Origin: Natronosalvus rutilus | GTDB taxonomy: Archaea; Halobacteriota; Halobacteria; Halobacteriales; Natrialbaceae | Direction of reading: 5' to 3' | DNA length: 64,000 nucleotides | Assembly: GCF_024204665.1 (NCBI RefSeq) | Contig: NZ_CP100355.1 | Location: forward strand, 930,001-994,000 | In this document: one piece after another, positions 34,801-44,089 of the stretch | Numbering within the stretch: the stretch's first letter is position 1 | Layout of the letters: the number at the start of each line of letters is the position of its first letter | The notes under the pieces: generated by a model | Databases searched by the model: none | The model's input: the letters and a program-made list of their open reading frames with translations, nothing else | Told to the model about the DNA's origin: nothing | Position numbers and translations under genes: made by a program

Positions 34801-34873
34801 CGGGCGCGACGGGATTTGAACCCGCGACATCCTGGTCCGGAACCAGGGACTCTGTCCACTGAGCTACGCGCCC
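34801..34873 (-). tRNA. tRNA-Arg, anticodon CCG
   Basis: A 73-nt cloverleaf is read on the minus strand. The acceptor stem GGGCGCG pairs with CGCGCCC with discriminator G. The anticodon stem CCTGG/CCAGG encloses TTCCGGA, so the anticodon is CCG, reading CGG codons. The T arm is GCGGG-TTCAAAT-CCCGT. CCA is not encoded and there is no intron. A TATA box on the minus strand (GTTATACG, 34898-34905) places the start at its 5' end. Confidence 0.96.
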
Positions 34874-34897
34874 TCGTCGGTACAGATTGACTACGGC

Positions 34898-34905
34898 CGT
34901 ATAAC
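34898..34905 (-). promoter_or_regulatory. TATA box of tRNA-Arg
   Basis: GTTATACG on the minus strand is centred about 28 bp upstream of the tRNA 5' end at 34873. It lies between the MATE stop codon and the tRNA gene, so the tRNA has its own promoter. Confidence 0.65.
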
Positions 34906-34918
34906 GTTTCTGTCGTGG

Positions 34919-36577
34919 CTAGTCTTCGCCTCGAGCGGTCGGCGCTTCGAGGTCCTGTTCCTCCCCGACATCGCCCACGTCCGCGTCGTCGATGTACTTC
35001 TCCTTCCAGGTACCGCGGGTGAACCAGGCGACCCCCACGGTGGCGCCGAGGACGTTTCCGAGGGCCATGCCGGTCCAGACGCCGGTTTCGCCCCAGCCGA
35101 GGGCGGCGAGGGTGATCTCGACGCCGGGAATCGTGACCGACCAGGAGAACGCCAGCACGAGGACGCTCACGACGCGACCGACCCAGAGGGTGAGCATCGA
35201 GATGACCATCGCCGTCTTCGTGTTTCCGGCGCCGCGGAAGGCGCCGAGGATGACCTGCGAGACGCCGATGAAGGCGAACTCGACGGAGCGGATGCGGACG
35301 TACTCGACGCCGTAGGCGATGGTCGCGGGGGCGTCGGGGACGTCGCCTAGGAAGACGCTGACGATGGGTTCGGTGAAGGCGACGGCGATCACAGCGACGA
35401 CGAGCATCACCCCGGCGCCGGTCGAGGCGGCGAGCCAGACCGAGCGCTCGGCGCGGTCGCTCCGGTCGGCGCCGAGGTTCTGGCCGACCATGGTGTCGAT
35501 GGCGCGACCCAGCCCCATCGCGGGCAGAAAGACGAGGGAGATCAGTCGGTTGCCCAGGCCGTAGGCGGCGACCACTGGCGGCGAGAACGTGACGATCATG
35601 GCGGTGAGCGTGATCATCGCCATCGCGCTCGTGGTCTGTTCGACCGTGCTCGGCACGCCGAGACGGACGATGTCCTCGATGATCTGGCGGTCCAGCGGGA
35701 GGTGCTCGAGGCTCACGGCCGGCCCGCTCGCGGTGGTGAAGAGGATCCACAGGCCCATCACGGTCGCGACGCCGCGGGCGGCGATCGTCGCGAGTGCGGC
35801 GCCCTGGATCCCCAGGCCAGAAAAGCCGGTCCAGGCGAAGAGGGCGGCCTCGAGGCCCTCGAGGTTGAGCCAGAGGAAGAGGGGGTTGTCGGCGAACCCG
35901 AAGATGAAGAACGGGTCGAGCAGGACGTTGAGGAAGACGGAGACGACCATCACGAGCATCGGGGTTCGGGTGTCGCCGTAGCCGCGCATGAGTGCCGAGA
36001 AGACGAAGAAGCCGAACATGAGGGGGATGCCCAGGAAGATGACCTCCATGTAGTCAGCGGCCAGCGGAATCACCGACGCGGCGGTCTCCTGGTCGCTGGG
36101 CAGGAGCTCGAGGGCGGGGCGGGTGTAGAAGTAACCGGCGATGCCGATGAACACCGAGAGGAGGCCGACGAACGAGAGGGTTTGGCCGGCGACGAGACCC
36201 GCGGATCGATTCCCTTTCGCGCCAGTGTACTGGGCGACGAGAATCGCGCCCGCGGTGGTGAAGCCGCCGGCGATGGCGATGAGCAAGAATATTAGCGGAA
36301 AGGCGAGGCTAATCGCGCCGACGGCCTCGGCGGAGAGGCGTCCGAGGTAGAGGGTGTCGACGACGTTGTAGGTGACCTGCAGCAACTGGATGACGACGAT
36401 GGGCCAGGCGAGGCGAAAGAGTGGTCGGACGAGGCTCCCCTCGGTGATCGAGGCGCTGGTGTCGACGGGGGTGGGGTCGGCTGGGGCGTCGTCGCCGTTG
36501 CCATCGACGTCGGCGTCGACGTCGGTATCGCCGTCCGGGGCTGGCTGGTCGCTCGAGGCGTCTGACTCGTCGCTCAC
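34919..36577 (-). CDS. MATE-family multidrug/cation antiporter
   Basis: The 552-residue protein has twelve predicted helices in two related halves, with a 55-residue acidic N-terminal tail and a charged C-terminal tail. Family signatures include LFRLAWPIVVIQLLQ, RLSAEAVGAISLAFP and MGLGRAIDTMVGQNLGA. It probably exports organic cations with H+ or Na+; no substrate can be named. The start at 36577 includes the acidic tail, which is common in haloarchaea. Confidence 0.93.
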   Translation of the reverse strand: MSDESDASSDQPAPDGDTDVDADVDGNGDDAPADPTPVDTSASITEGSLVRPLFRLAWPIVVIQLLQVTYNVVDTLYLGRLSAEAVGAISLAFPLIFLLIAIAGGFTTAGAILVAQYTGAKGNRSAGLVAGQTLSFVGLLSVFIGIAGYFYTRPALELLPSDQETAASVIPLAADYMEVIFLGIPLMFGFFVFSALMRGYGDTRTPMLVMVVSVFLNVLLDPFFIFGFADNPLFLWLNLEGLEAALFAWTGFSGLGIQGAALATIAARGVATVMGLWILFTTASGPAVSLEHLPLDRQIIEDIVRLGVPSTVEQTTSAMAMITLTAMIVTFSPPVVAAYGLGNRLISLVFLPAMGLGRAIDTMVGQNLGADRSDRAERSVWLAASTGAGVMLVVAVIAVAFTEPIVSVFLGDVPDAPATIAYGVEYVRIRSVEFAFIGVSQVILGAFRGAGNTKTAMVISMLTLWVGRVVSVLVLAFSWSVTIPGVEITLAALGWGETGVWTGMALGNVLGATVGVAWFTRGTWKEKYIDDADVGDVGEEQDLEAPTARGED

Positions 36578-36686
36578 TGGTTGAGGATGTGGGAGCGGGA
36601 CAATGAACGTTCTGAACCTGTCCCGACATCCTCCGTCGACGCACGCCTCGAGCGGTGTCCCCGCTATCGGTTACGCTCGAGGAACC

Positions 36687-37541
36687 CTACTCGACCAGTC
36701 GCTCGATTTCGGTAACGAGAATGTCGCTCGCGCCGGTGTTCTTCACTTCGGTGATGGTCTCGAACACCTCGCGCTCGTCGACGACGGCGTGGACGGCGAC
36801 GGACTCGCCGCCTCCGTTGGCGATGTCCATGATCGTCGGGCCGCCCATGCCGGGGATGACTTCGCGGACGTCCTCGAGCCGGTTTTTTGGAACGTTCATC
36901 ATCAGGTACCGCTTCCCGTCGGCGGCCAGCACCGAGGAGAGCGCGGTTCGAATCTCTTGCACCTTGGGCTCCTCGAGGACGTCCTCGCGGGCGAACAGGC
37001 GCACGGAACTCGAGAGGACCTCCTCGATGACGGCGAGGCGGTTCATCTTCAGGGTCGTCCCCGTGCTCGTGATGTCGACGATGGCGTCGGCCATCTCGAC
37101 GTGTGGCGTCAACTCCGTCGCGCCCGTGACCTCGACGATCGAGGGCTCGAGCCCGCGTTCGTCGAAGAACTGCCGGGTGACGGTCGGGAACTCGGTGGCG
37201 ACGGTCTTGCCCGCCAGGTCCTCGACGGCGTCGATGTCGCCGTCTTCGGGCGACGCGAGCACGAGTCGACAGCGGCCGAACTCGAGGTCGAGCAGTTCCG
37301 AAACGGTGGCGACGTCGGCCTCCCGATACTGGTCGTAGCCAGTGATCCCGAGGTCGGCCGCCCCATCGGCGACGTACTCGGGGATGTCGGCGGCCCGGGC
37401 GAAGAGGATGGTGACCTCGGGGTCGACGGTGTCGGCGTAGAGCTTCCTGGCGGCGCCGTTCTCGAGGTGGAGGCCGGCCCGCTCGAGGAGGTCGATCGTC
37501 GGATCGTGCAGGCGGCCCTTGTTGGGGACGGCGAGACGCAT
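36687..37541 (-). CDS. hisG: ATP phosphoribosyltransferase
   Basis: HisG joins ATP and PRPP in the first step of histidine synthesis and is feedback-inhibited by histidine. The 284-residue protein is the long form, with a C-terminal regulatory domain of about 75 residues ([22 protein letters not shown]). [30 protein letters not shown] and [13 protein letters not shown] are diagnostic. I start at 37541, matching the family; the frame opens at 37643. No other his gene is adjacent. An exact 13-bp inverted repeat lies upstream. Confidence 0.96.
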   Translation of the reverse strand: MRLAVPNKGRLHDPTIDLLERAGLHLENGAARKLYADTVDPEVTILFARAADIPEYVADGAADLGITGYDQYREADVATVSELLDLEFGRCRLVLASPEDGDIDAVEDLAGKTVATEFPTVTRQFFDERGLEPSIVEVTGATELTPHVEMADAIVDITSTGTTLKMNRLAVIEEVLSSSVRLFAREDVLEEPKVQEIRTALSSVLAADGKRYLMMNVPKNRLEDVREVIPGMGGPTIMDIANGGGESVAVHAVVDEREVFETITEVKNTGASDILVTEIERLVE

Positions 37542-37594
37542 TGACGGGCCATTGGGTGCGTAGCGGGAACTGTCTTTCCATCGCAACTGCACCG

Positions 37595-37646
37595 CGTTTG
37601 CTCGATCCAGGTGAGGTCGCTTCATCTCGAGTCGATCGAGCAAACG
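37595..37646. repeat. Perfect 13-bp inverted repeat upstream of hisG
   Basis: CGTTTGCTCGATC (37595-37607) and GATCGAGCAAACG (37634-37646) are exact reverse complements with a 26-nt spacer. They lie 54-105 nt upstream of the hisG ATG. They may be an operator pair or a hairpin in the leader. Confidence 0.6.
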
Positions 37647-37975
37647 TTTGATTCCAGCAATCGACGTACTCGATAGTCGATTACTGAACGGTTAACGGAA
37701 ACTGAGTGAGAAGTGAGTCGAAGGTGTACAAGCGACTATCGACGACCTGGGAACTGCTCCGCGGTCGCAATTCCGCTAAATGGTCTCGGAAATACTCGAG
37801 CGCAGTGGGCGATCAGTCGGGTTCGTCCGTTTCGAAGCAGGCACCGGTACGGCCGCTCCAGCGACTCCATCTCCCAGTTCCAGATCGGTAAGCGTACTTT
37901 TACCCGTTCGTGGTCGATTACACCCGTCAGTTACCACTTTCTAATGTCAATCTGTGGGTGAAACGATCCGCCTCG

Positions 37976-37982
37976 CTTTACG
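37976..37982 (+). promoter_or_regulatory. TATA-like box of the PRC-barrel-like gene
   Basis: CTTTACG is centred about 29 bp upstream of the ATG at 38008 and is preceded by a purine-rich GAAACGA that could be its BRE. This supports the 38008 start over the longer frame from 37954. Confidence 0.5.
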
Positions 37983-38007
37983 TCCGACCGTGCATCTCGA
38001 AGGTGTT

Positions 38008-39444
38008 ATGGACGAACCCACAGATCAACCCGGGGAGAGTCGATTGTCGGCAGACCGAGAGACGATCCGCCGCTGGGCGGACGAACACGCTGCGACGCCC
38101 GCTCGCCACGAGGACGAACCGGATCGCTACCGCATCCTCCCGGAGTCCGAGACGATGGGATCCCACGAGACGGTCGAGTGGGACGAGTTCTTCGGCCGAC
38201 TCGAGGAGGGCGACCAGGTGGTAATCTACCACGGTGCGGAGGCGTCCGAACCCTTCGAAGTGACCCGTCGCGAAGAGGCCCTCACGCGAAGCAACGTCGA
38301 TCGAGAGGACCTGAAAGAGCGCCTCCTCGAGGGCGAGACGGTGACGACGGAGATTACCGAGACCACCGTCGTCGAGAGCGTCGTCGTCGAGGAGACGAGC
38401 ATCGAGAGCGAACTCGTCGACACCGAGGTGATCGACGAGAGCGTGGTCGACGTCGAACTCCTGCAACGGGAGTGTACGGGCTGTACGCTCGTCGACGAGG
38501 GAGGGAGTGATCGTGATCACGCGGACTGGTTCGACGAGGACCGCTACTACGACGCGGTCGACCGTACGGGGTCAGAGCCCGTGCCCGCAGACACCGGGGT
38601 CGGCTCCATCGAGTCCACTACCGACGTCCCGTACTCCGCCGAACTCGAGGTGGAGGAGATGTGGTCGGTTACTCGCGAGTTCACCGAACGGTTCACCGTC
38701 GAGAGCCACGTCGCGGGCACCGACGTGGTCGAAACCGACACCGTCGAGGACCGCGACATCGACGTCGAGGGACTCCAGCGCACGATCGCCGAGAGCGACC
38801 TTCTCGACGTCGACGTGTCGACCGACAACGTGCTCACGGAGTACGAGGTCGAATCCGAGGTGAGCGAAGACGACCGAATTCACACCTACTTCACCCGCGA
38901 ACACGTCGTCCAGGACGAGGTAGTCGACCGGAAGCGCCTGGACGCTGACGTGACCGGGGGCGAACTCCTGGCGATGGAGACCGTTCACACCGAGGACGTC
39001 GTTACCGAGGAATCCGGAACGATGCCGACCGGCACGACCGAAGGTGGCGCTGTTGAGGGCGCCGACGGGGAATCGATGGGTGCTACCGAAGCGGAACCGA
39101 TGGGAGCCACCGGAGAGGAGTCAATGGGTGCCACCGGAGAGGAGCCAATAGAGGCCACGGAAGGGGCCGGGCGAGTAACGCTCTCCGACGACGAAATCGG
39201 AAAAGCGGTCGTCGACACCGCGGGCGAGGAACTCGGGATGGTTACCGACGTCGAAGAGGGCGGCGAAACGATGTACGTCGATGCCCATCCGGGGATCACC
39301 GAGAAGATCAAAGCCGCGCTCGACTGGGGCAACGTCAACGACGACGACTTTCCCGTCGAGGCCAACGAAATCGAGCACGTGACCGACGACCAGGTAGTAC
39401 TCAAAGGAGCCGAGGAGCTCGGATCGGACGAGAAATCGATGTAA
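38008..39444 (+). CDS. Acidic repeat-containing protein with a PRC-barrel-like C-terminus
   Basis: The 478-residue protein has no signal peptide or membrane segment. Residues 1-105 are an uncharacterised N-terminal domain. Residues 105-345 consist of alternating Val/Thr/Glu/Asp strands in two related blocks (ETTVVESVVVEETSIESELVD and later EYEVESEVSEDD), suggesting stacked beta repeats. Four 8-residue repeats (357-388) link to a C-terminal domain (GKAVVDTAGEELGMVTDVEEGG) resembling a PRC barrel. The function is unknown; a stress or envelope-associated role would be a guess. A terminator-like hairpin follows. Confidence 0.72.
   Translation: MDEPTDQPGESRLSADRETIRRWADEHAATPARHEDEPDRYRILPESETMGSHETVEWDEFFGRLEEGDQVVIYHGAEASEPFEVTRREEALTRSNVDREDLKERLLEGETVTTEITETTVVESVVVEETSIESELVDTEVIDESVVDVELLQRECTGCTLVDEGGSDRDHADWFDEDRYYDAVDRTGSEPVPADTGVGSIESTTDVPYSAELEVEEMWSVTREFTERFTVESHVAGTDVVETDTVEDRDIDVEGLQRTIAESDLLDVDVSTDNVLTEYEVESEVSEDDRIHTYFTREHVVQDEVVDRKRLDADVTGGELLAMETVHTEDVVTEESGTMPTGTTEGGAVEGADGESMGATEAEPMGATGEESMGATGEEPIEATEGAGRVTLSDDEIGKAVVDTAGEELGMVTDVEEGGETMYVDAHPGITEKIKAALDWGNVNDDDFPVEANEIEHVTDDQVVLKGAEELGSDEKSM
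39076..39171 (+). repeat. Four tandem 24-bp units (8 residues each)
   Basis: Units start at 39076, 39100, 39124 and 39148 and encode MGATEAEP, MGATGEES, MGATGEEP and IEATEGAG. The middle two are nearly identical at the DNA level. They form the linker before the PRC-barrel-like domain. Confidence 0.8.
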
Positions 39445-39463
39445 CCCGGTCGCGTAATTTCGC

Positions 39464-39495
39464 CCGCTGTGTTCTTCGAGCGGCGGGTTCTTTTT
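39464..39495 (+). terminator. Terminator-like hairpin and T-run after the PRC-barrel-like gene
   Basis: CCGCT (39464-39468) pairs with AGCGG (39479-39483) and is followed by a GGG and a T-rich tail (TTCTTTTT). It lies 20 nt after the stop codon. Archaeal termination depends mostly on the T-run, which is present. Confidence 0.5.
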
Positions 39496-39632
39496 CGAGA
39501 CGACGAGCGGCTCATCCACTTTCACTTCATCGATCCATCGGTCGTGATACTTTCCAATCGAAATTCGGATGGCAGGATACTCTCATTTTGAAAGGCACAA
39601 CTCGCTTGAACCCGTAGCCCGTAGTATCCACC

Positions 39633-42278
39633 ATGACGAAACGACGCGCCCACCTCGAGATAACCGGGATGTCATGTGCGACGTGTTCGGGGTCCGTCGA
39701 GAGTGCGCTGGCGGATCTCGAAGGGGTCGAGGAGGCGAGCGCGAACTTCGCGACCGACGAGGGAGTCGTCGCCTACGACCCCGACGAGGTCAGCCTCGAG
39801 GAAGTCGTCGAGGCGGTATCGAACGCGGGCTACGAGGTCGCGACCGAAACCACCTCGATTCCCGTGATGGGGATGTCCTGTGCGACCTGCTCGGGAACCG
39901 TCCAGGAGGCGACGGAGGCTCTCCCCGGGGTCGTCTCGGCGGACGTGAACTTCGCCTCGGACGAGGCCCGGATCCGGTACAATCGGTCGGACGTCTCGCT
40001 GGCCGAAATCCGACGCGCGATCGAGGAGGCGGGATACGAACCCGCTGGCGGCGAGAACGAGGAAGACGAGGGCCAGCGCGAGCGTGCCGTCGAGCGCGAA
40101 CTGTCCCGGCAGCGACGGCTGGTGATCGGTGGCGGCCTGCTCACGCTGCCGTTCGTGCCGATCATGCTCGCGATGCTCGGACTCGTGCCGCCGCTCCACG
40201 AGGTGCTCGGGATCGGCGAGGGAGTCGTCGACTGGACCGAGTTCGCCATCGCGACGGTCATGATGGCGACCCTCGGCCGCGAGTTCCTTGTCGGCGCCTA
40301 TCGTGCGTTCGCGCACAACCGGCGGGCGAACATGGACACCCTCGTCGCCGTCGGTACCCTCGCGGGCTACGTCTACTCGACGGCCGTGCTAACGGTCGGG
40401 CTGACCGGCAACCTCTACTTCGAGGCCGTCGCGTTCATCCTCTGGTTCATCACGCTGGGCAACTGGCTCGAGGTCCGCTCGAAGGCGCGAGCGGGCAATG
40501 CCCTGCGGGAACTCCTCGAGATGGAGGCCGAGGACGCCACGGTCGTGCGGGACGGGACTGAAGTACAGGTGCCCCTCGAGGACGTCCAGGTCGGCGACGT
40601 GCTCAAGGTCCGCCCGGGCGAGCGGATTCCGACCGACGGCGTCGTCCTCGAGGGCCAGAGCGCCGTCGACGAGTCGATGTTGACCGGCGAATCGGTCCCG
40701 GTCGAGAAGGGCGAGGGCGACGACGTCGTGGGGAGCACGATCAACGAGAACGGCGTCCTGCTGGTTGAGGCGACCAAAGTCGGCTCCGAGACGGCGCTCC
40801 AACAGATCGTCGACCGGGTCAAGGAGGCCCAGTCGCGCCAGCCCGATATCCAGCGGGTGGTCGACACTGTAAGCGCCTACTTCGTCCCCGCGGTGATCGT
40901 CAACGCCGTGATCTGGGCCGTTTTCTGGGCGCTGTTCCCCGACGCTCTCTACGGCGCCTCGGCTTGGCTCGGCTCCTGGATTCCCGTGCTTGAGCCGGTC
41001 GGCGGCGGCCCGGTCGCGGGCGGCGTACCCGTCCTCGAGTTCTCGGTCGTCGTGCTCGCCTCCGCACTGTTGATCGCCTGCCCCTGCGCGCTCGGGCTGG
41101 CGACGCCTGCGGCGACGATGGTCGGCTCCACGCTGAGTGCGACCAACGGCGTCCTATTCAAGGGTGGCGACGTCCTCGAGCAGGTCCGGGGAATCGATAC
41201 CGTCGTCTTCGACAAGACCGGGACCCTGACCCACGGCGAGATGACGCTGACCGACGTGGTTGTCCTGGACGACGAAGCGAGCGGAGTCGCGGCCGACGGG
41301 GGGACCGACCCCCGCGCCGACGGCGGCGTCCTCGAGACGCGCGAGGAGTCCCTCGAATCGTTCGTCCTGGGAGCCGCGGCGGCCGCCGAATCAGGCTCGG
41401 AACACCCCATCGGGCGCGCCGTCGTCGAGGGCGCCGCCGACCGGGGCGTCGAAGTAGGAGAACTGGAGGACTTCGAGAACGTCCCCGGTCACGGGATCCG
41501 TGCGGAGACGGCCCGCGGGACGGTCGTGGTCGGTCGGCGAAAATTGCTCGAGGACGAGGGGATCGACCCCGAGCCAGCCGAAGAGGTCCTCGAGCGCCTC
41601 GAGCGCGAGGGGAAGACCGCTATCCCGGTCGCCGTCGACGGCACGTTGCTGGGCGTCGTCGCGGTGGCCGACGAGGTCCGCGAGAGCGCGACGGAGACCG
41701 TGGCCACCCTGCGGGAGCGGGGCATCGAGGTCGTCATGCTGACCGGCGACAACGAGCGGACGGCTCGAGCGGTCGCGGAGCGGGTGGGCATCGAGCCCGG
41801 GAACGTCCGGGCAGGCGTCCTGCCGGAGGACAAGGCGGACCACGTCGAGGACCTGCAGTCGGCCGGCGACGACGGTAGCGACGGCACGCGAGTGATGATG
41901 GTCGGCGACGGCGTCAACGACGCTCCCGCGCTCACGACGGCCCACGTCGGCGTCGCTATCGGCTCCGGGACCGACGTGGCCATCGAATCGGCCGACGTGA
42001 CGCTGATGCGCGACGACCCCGCCGACGTGCTCAAGGCGATCCGCATCTCGGAGGCTACCTTGCGGAAGGTTCGACAGAACCTCTTCTGGGCGTTGATCTA
42101 CAACACCACGCTGGTCCCGATCGCCTCGCTCGGGCTGCTCAACCCCGCCCTGGCCGGCCTGGCGATGGCGACCTCGAGCGTGAGCGTGATGACGAACAGC
42201 CTCTCGTTCGCCGCCTACGATCCCCACGAGGACCACCGGCCGCTGGTCACGCGGCCGCTCGAGTGGATTCGGCGGTAG
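39633..42278 (+). CDS. copA: Copper-exporting P1B-type ATPase, CopA-like
   Basis: The 881-residue pump has two N-terminal heavy-metal domains, each with GMSCATC (Cys15/Cys18 and Cys83/Cys86). Eight helices follow, with the CPC metal motif at Cys483 and Cys485 ([13 protein letters not shown]). The phosphorylated Asp527 lies in DKTGTLT, and [10 protein letters not shown] is near the C-terminus. CPC with twin CxxC domains points to Cu(I) export. An acidic insert (about 550-570) sits in the nucleotide-binding domain. No copper chaperone or CopR-like regulator is visible beside it. Confidence 0.95.
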   Translation: MTKRRAHLEITGMSCATCSGSVESALADLEGVEEASANFATDEGVVAYDPDEVSLEEVVEAVSNAGYEVATETTSIPVMGMSCATCSGTVQEATEALPGVVSADVNFASDEARIRYNRSDVSLAEIRRAIEEAGYEPAGGENEEDEGQRERAVERELSRQRRLVIGGGLLTLPFVPIMLAMLGLVPPLHEVLGIGEGVVDWTEFAIATVMMATLGREFLVGAYRAFAHNRRANMDTLVAVGTLAGYVYSTAVLTVGLTGNLYFEAVAFILWFITLGNWLEVRSKARAGNALRELLEMEAEDATVVRDGTEVQVPLEDVQVGDVLKVRPGERIPTDGVVLEGQSAVDESMLTGESVPVEKGEGDDVVGSTINENGVLLVEATKVGSETALQQIVDRVKEAQSRQPDIQRVVDTVSAYFVPAVIVNAVIWAVFWALFPDALYGASAWLGSWIPVLEPVGGGPVAGGVPVLEFSVVVLASALLIACPCALGLATPAATMVGSTLSATNGVLFKGGDVLEQVRGIDTVVFDKTGTLTHGEMTLTDVVVLDDEASGVAADGGTDPRADGGVLETREESLESFVLGAAAAAESGSEHPIGRAVVEGAADRGVEVGELEDFENVPGHGIRAETARGTVVVGRRKLLEDEGIDPEPAEEVLERLEREGKTAIPVAVDGTLLGVVAVADEVRESATETVATLRERGIEVVMLTGDNERTARAVAERVGIEPGNVRAGVLPEDKADHVEDLQSAGDDGSDGTRVMMVGDGVNDAPALTTAHVGVAIGSGTDVAIESADVTLMRDDPADVLKAIRISEATLRKVRQNLFWALIYNTTLVPIASLGLLNPALAGLAMATSSVSVMTNSLSFAAYDPHEDHRPLVTRPLEWIRR

Positions 42279-42318
42279 GACGATCGGCCAGCCAACGAAT
42301 AAATTTTCGAATTGGGGC

Positions 42319-42333
42319 TGTTCGACGAACAGA
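42319..42333. promoter_or_regulatory. 15-bp palindrome upstream of the aldehyde dehydrogenase gene
   Basis: CTGTTCG-A-CGAACAG is a perfect 7-1-7 inverted repeat, about 60 bp upstream of the TATA box at 42391. It lies in AT-rich sequence after copA. GTTC/GAAC half-sites recur in other promoters of this island, for example near 45735-45760 and 57613-57623. Confidence 0.45.
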
Positions 42334-42390
42334 GTTCTGAATTTATCCCTGTGGTAGAACAATACTCAGATATCGGGTGCTATTCACAGA

Positions 42391-42398
42391 CATAATAT
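42391..42398 (+). promoter_or_regulatory. TATA box of the aldehyde dehydrogenase gene
   Basis: CATAATAT is followed by the ATG at 42421, about 26 bp after its centre, which predicts a leaderless message and favours 42421 over the GTG at 42412. Confidence 0.65.
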
Positions 42399-42420
42399 AG
42401 CTGGGGCGTCAGTGACACAC

Positions 42421-43902
42421 ATGGGCCAGTTCACGCACGCCGACCTCGAGATCGCGTCGGCGTACGACGCCTACATCGACGGCGAACGGACCCCGCCGGC
42501 CGGGGGAGACTACAGCGACCTGATCGACCCGGCGAGCGAGGAACCCTTCACGCGCGTCGCCAGCTGCACCGAGGCCGACGTCTACGACGCCGTGCGAGCG
42601 GCGCGGCGAGCCTTCGCGGAGTGGCGAGAGACGCCCCCGGACGAACGGGGTCGACGGGTTTACGAAATGGGACGCATCATCCGCGAACACGTCGACGAAC
42701 TCGCCGCCCTCGAGAGCCTGGATCAGGGGAAGCCGCTATCGCAGGCGCGAAGCGACGTCGAGAGTGCGGCCCGCTACTTCGAGTACTACGCCGGGTTCAC
42801 CGACAAACTCGAGGGCAAGAGCATCCCGCTCGGTTCCGACACCCTCGATTTCACGATTCGCGAACCCTACGGCGTGAGCGCGCAGATCACGCCGTGGAAT
42901 TTCCCCGGGAATCTCTTCGCGCGTGGGACCGCCCCCGCGCTGGTCGCCGGGAACGCGGTCGTCGTCAAACCAGCGCCGAACACGCCCCTGAGTACGCTCA
43001 GGCTGACCGAACTGTGCGCGCAGGTGGGTGTTCCCGACGGTCTCGTCAACGTCGTTCCGGGCGGCGGGGAGACGGGGGCCGCGCTCACCGGTCACAAGGA
43101 TGTCGACACGATCACCTTCACGGGCAGCGTCCCGACAGGGCAGGCTATCATGCGATCGGCTGCCGACTCGATCACGCCAGTCACGCTCGAGCTCGGGGGG
43201 AAGAACCCCGCGATCGTGTTTCCAGACGCCGACCTCGAGGCCACGACGGAGACCATTTCGACGGCTATCTTCACGAACGCCGGACAGGTCTGTTCGGCCG
43301 CCGACCGGGCGCTCGTCCACGAGTCGGTCTACGACGAGTTCGTCGAACGAATCGTCGACCTGGCCGCGGACTACGAGCTCGCCCCCGGGGCCGAGGACGC
43401 CGACATGGGTCCGTTGGCCTCCGAGGAACAGTTCGAGAAGGTCACGAGCTACGTCGACCTCGGGCAACGCGAGGGCGCGACGCTCGCGGCCGGCGGCGGG
43501 ACGCCGGATCGGCCCGGCTACTTCGTCGAACCGACCGTCTTCGCCGACGTCGAACCCGGGATGCGCATCGAACAGGAGGAGATTTTCGGCCCCGTCCTCT
43601 GCGTCGTTCCGTTCGCCGACGAGACCGAGGCCCTCGAAATCGCCAACGGAGTCGACTACGGGCTGGTCTCCGGCGTCTTCACCGGGGACGTTTCGAGAGC
43701 AGGTCGACTGGCGAGGCGTCTCGAGGCGGGGAACGTCTACGTCAACGACTGGTTCGTCGACACCCAACAGACGCCCTTCGGCGGGTACAAGCGGAGCGGT
43801 ATCGGCCGCGAAAAGGGCCTGGAGGCCCTCGAGTCCTACGTCCAGACCAAGAACGTCGCCATCGCGCTCGAGGACGGCGGCGGCAACCTTCCGGGTGCGT
43901 GA
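42421..43902 (+). CDS. NAD(P)-dependent aldehyde dehydrogenase
   Basis: The 493-residue enzyme belongs to the hydrolytic aldehyde dehydrogenases. Catalytic Cys291 lies in NAGQVCSAAD and the general base Glu257 in LELGGKNP; ITPWNFPGN is the substrate/cofactor motif. It resembles succinate-semialdehyde and aminobutyraldehyde dehydrogenases. Its place at the edge of the uptake island suggests that it oxidises an aldehyde from the imported compound. It ends 187 bp before the binding-protein gene. Confidence 0.9.
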   Translation: MGQFTHADLEIASAYDAYIDGERTPPAGGDYSDLIDPASEEPFTRVASCTEADVYDAVRAARRAFAEWRETPPDERGRRVYEMGRIIREHVDELAALESLDQGKPLSQARSDVESAARYFEYYAGFTDKLEGKSIPLGSDTLDFTIREPYGVSAQITPWNFPGNLFARGTAPALVAGNAVVVKPAPNTPLSTLRLTELCAQVGVPDGLVNVVPGGGETGAALTGHKDVDTITFTGSVPTGQAIMRSAADSITPVTLELGGKNPAIVFPDADLEATTETISTAIFTNAGQVCSAADRALVHESVYDEFVERIVDLAADYELAPGAEDADMGPLASEEQFEKVTSYVDLGQREGATLAAGGGTPDRPGYFVEPTVFADVEPGMRIEQEEIFGPVLCVVPFADETEALEIANGVDYGLVSGVFTGDVSRAGRLARRLEAGNVYVNDWFVDTQQTPFGGYKRSGIGREKGLEALESYVQTKNVAIALEDGGGNLPGA

Positions 43903-44053
43903 TCGTTCGGTCCTCGTACCGGGAGAACGTCGTTCGGCGACTCCACGCTGAAGGCAGTTTTGATCGGTTGCCGATCGGATGTGGTGTAACAAATCCGGAT
44001 ATTTCCCACATGGGAGAAAATTTTCCACATTTATCATGCTGGTTATGGAAACT

Positions 44054-44061
44054 GTTTTATC
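44054..44061 (+). promoter_or_regulatory. TATA box of the solute-binding lipoprotein gene
   Basis: GTTTTATC is about 32 bp upstream of the ATG at 44090 and lies in unusually AT-rich sequence with a GAAAATTTTC palindrome (44016-44025). It supports the internal start rather than the longer frame from 43979. Confidence 0.5.
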
Positions 44062-44089
44062 ATCGAGCGATAATAGTGATACGAGCGTC

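Larger units (their letters stand above)
37542..38007. other. 466-bp non-coding region between divergent hisG and the PRC-barrel-like gene
   Basis: No gene is supported. The stretch holds a perfect 13-bp inverted repeat (37595-37607 with 37634-37646), a 10-bp palindrome CAAACGTTTG (37641-37650), a longer-range 10-bp inverted repeat (37670-37679 with 37733-37742) and a TATA-like CTTTACG (37976-37982). The two short open frames in it do not resemble proteins I know. Confidence 0.5.

Noticed and set aside
37706-37961. Two small plus-strand open frames between hisG and the PRC-barrel-like gene
   Set aside because: No start signals, no similarity recognised, and they overlap inverted repeats. They may be remnants but I cannot support a gene.
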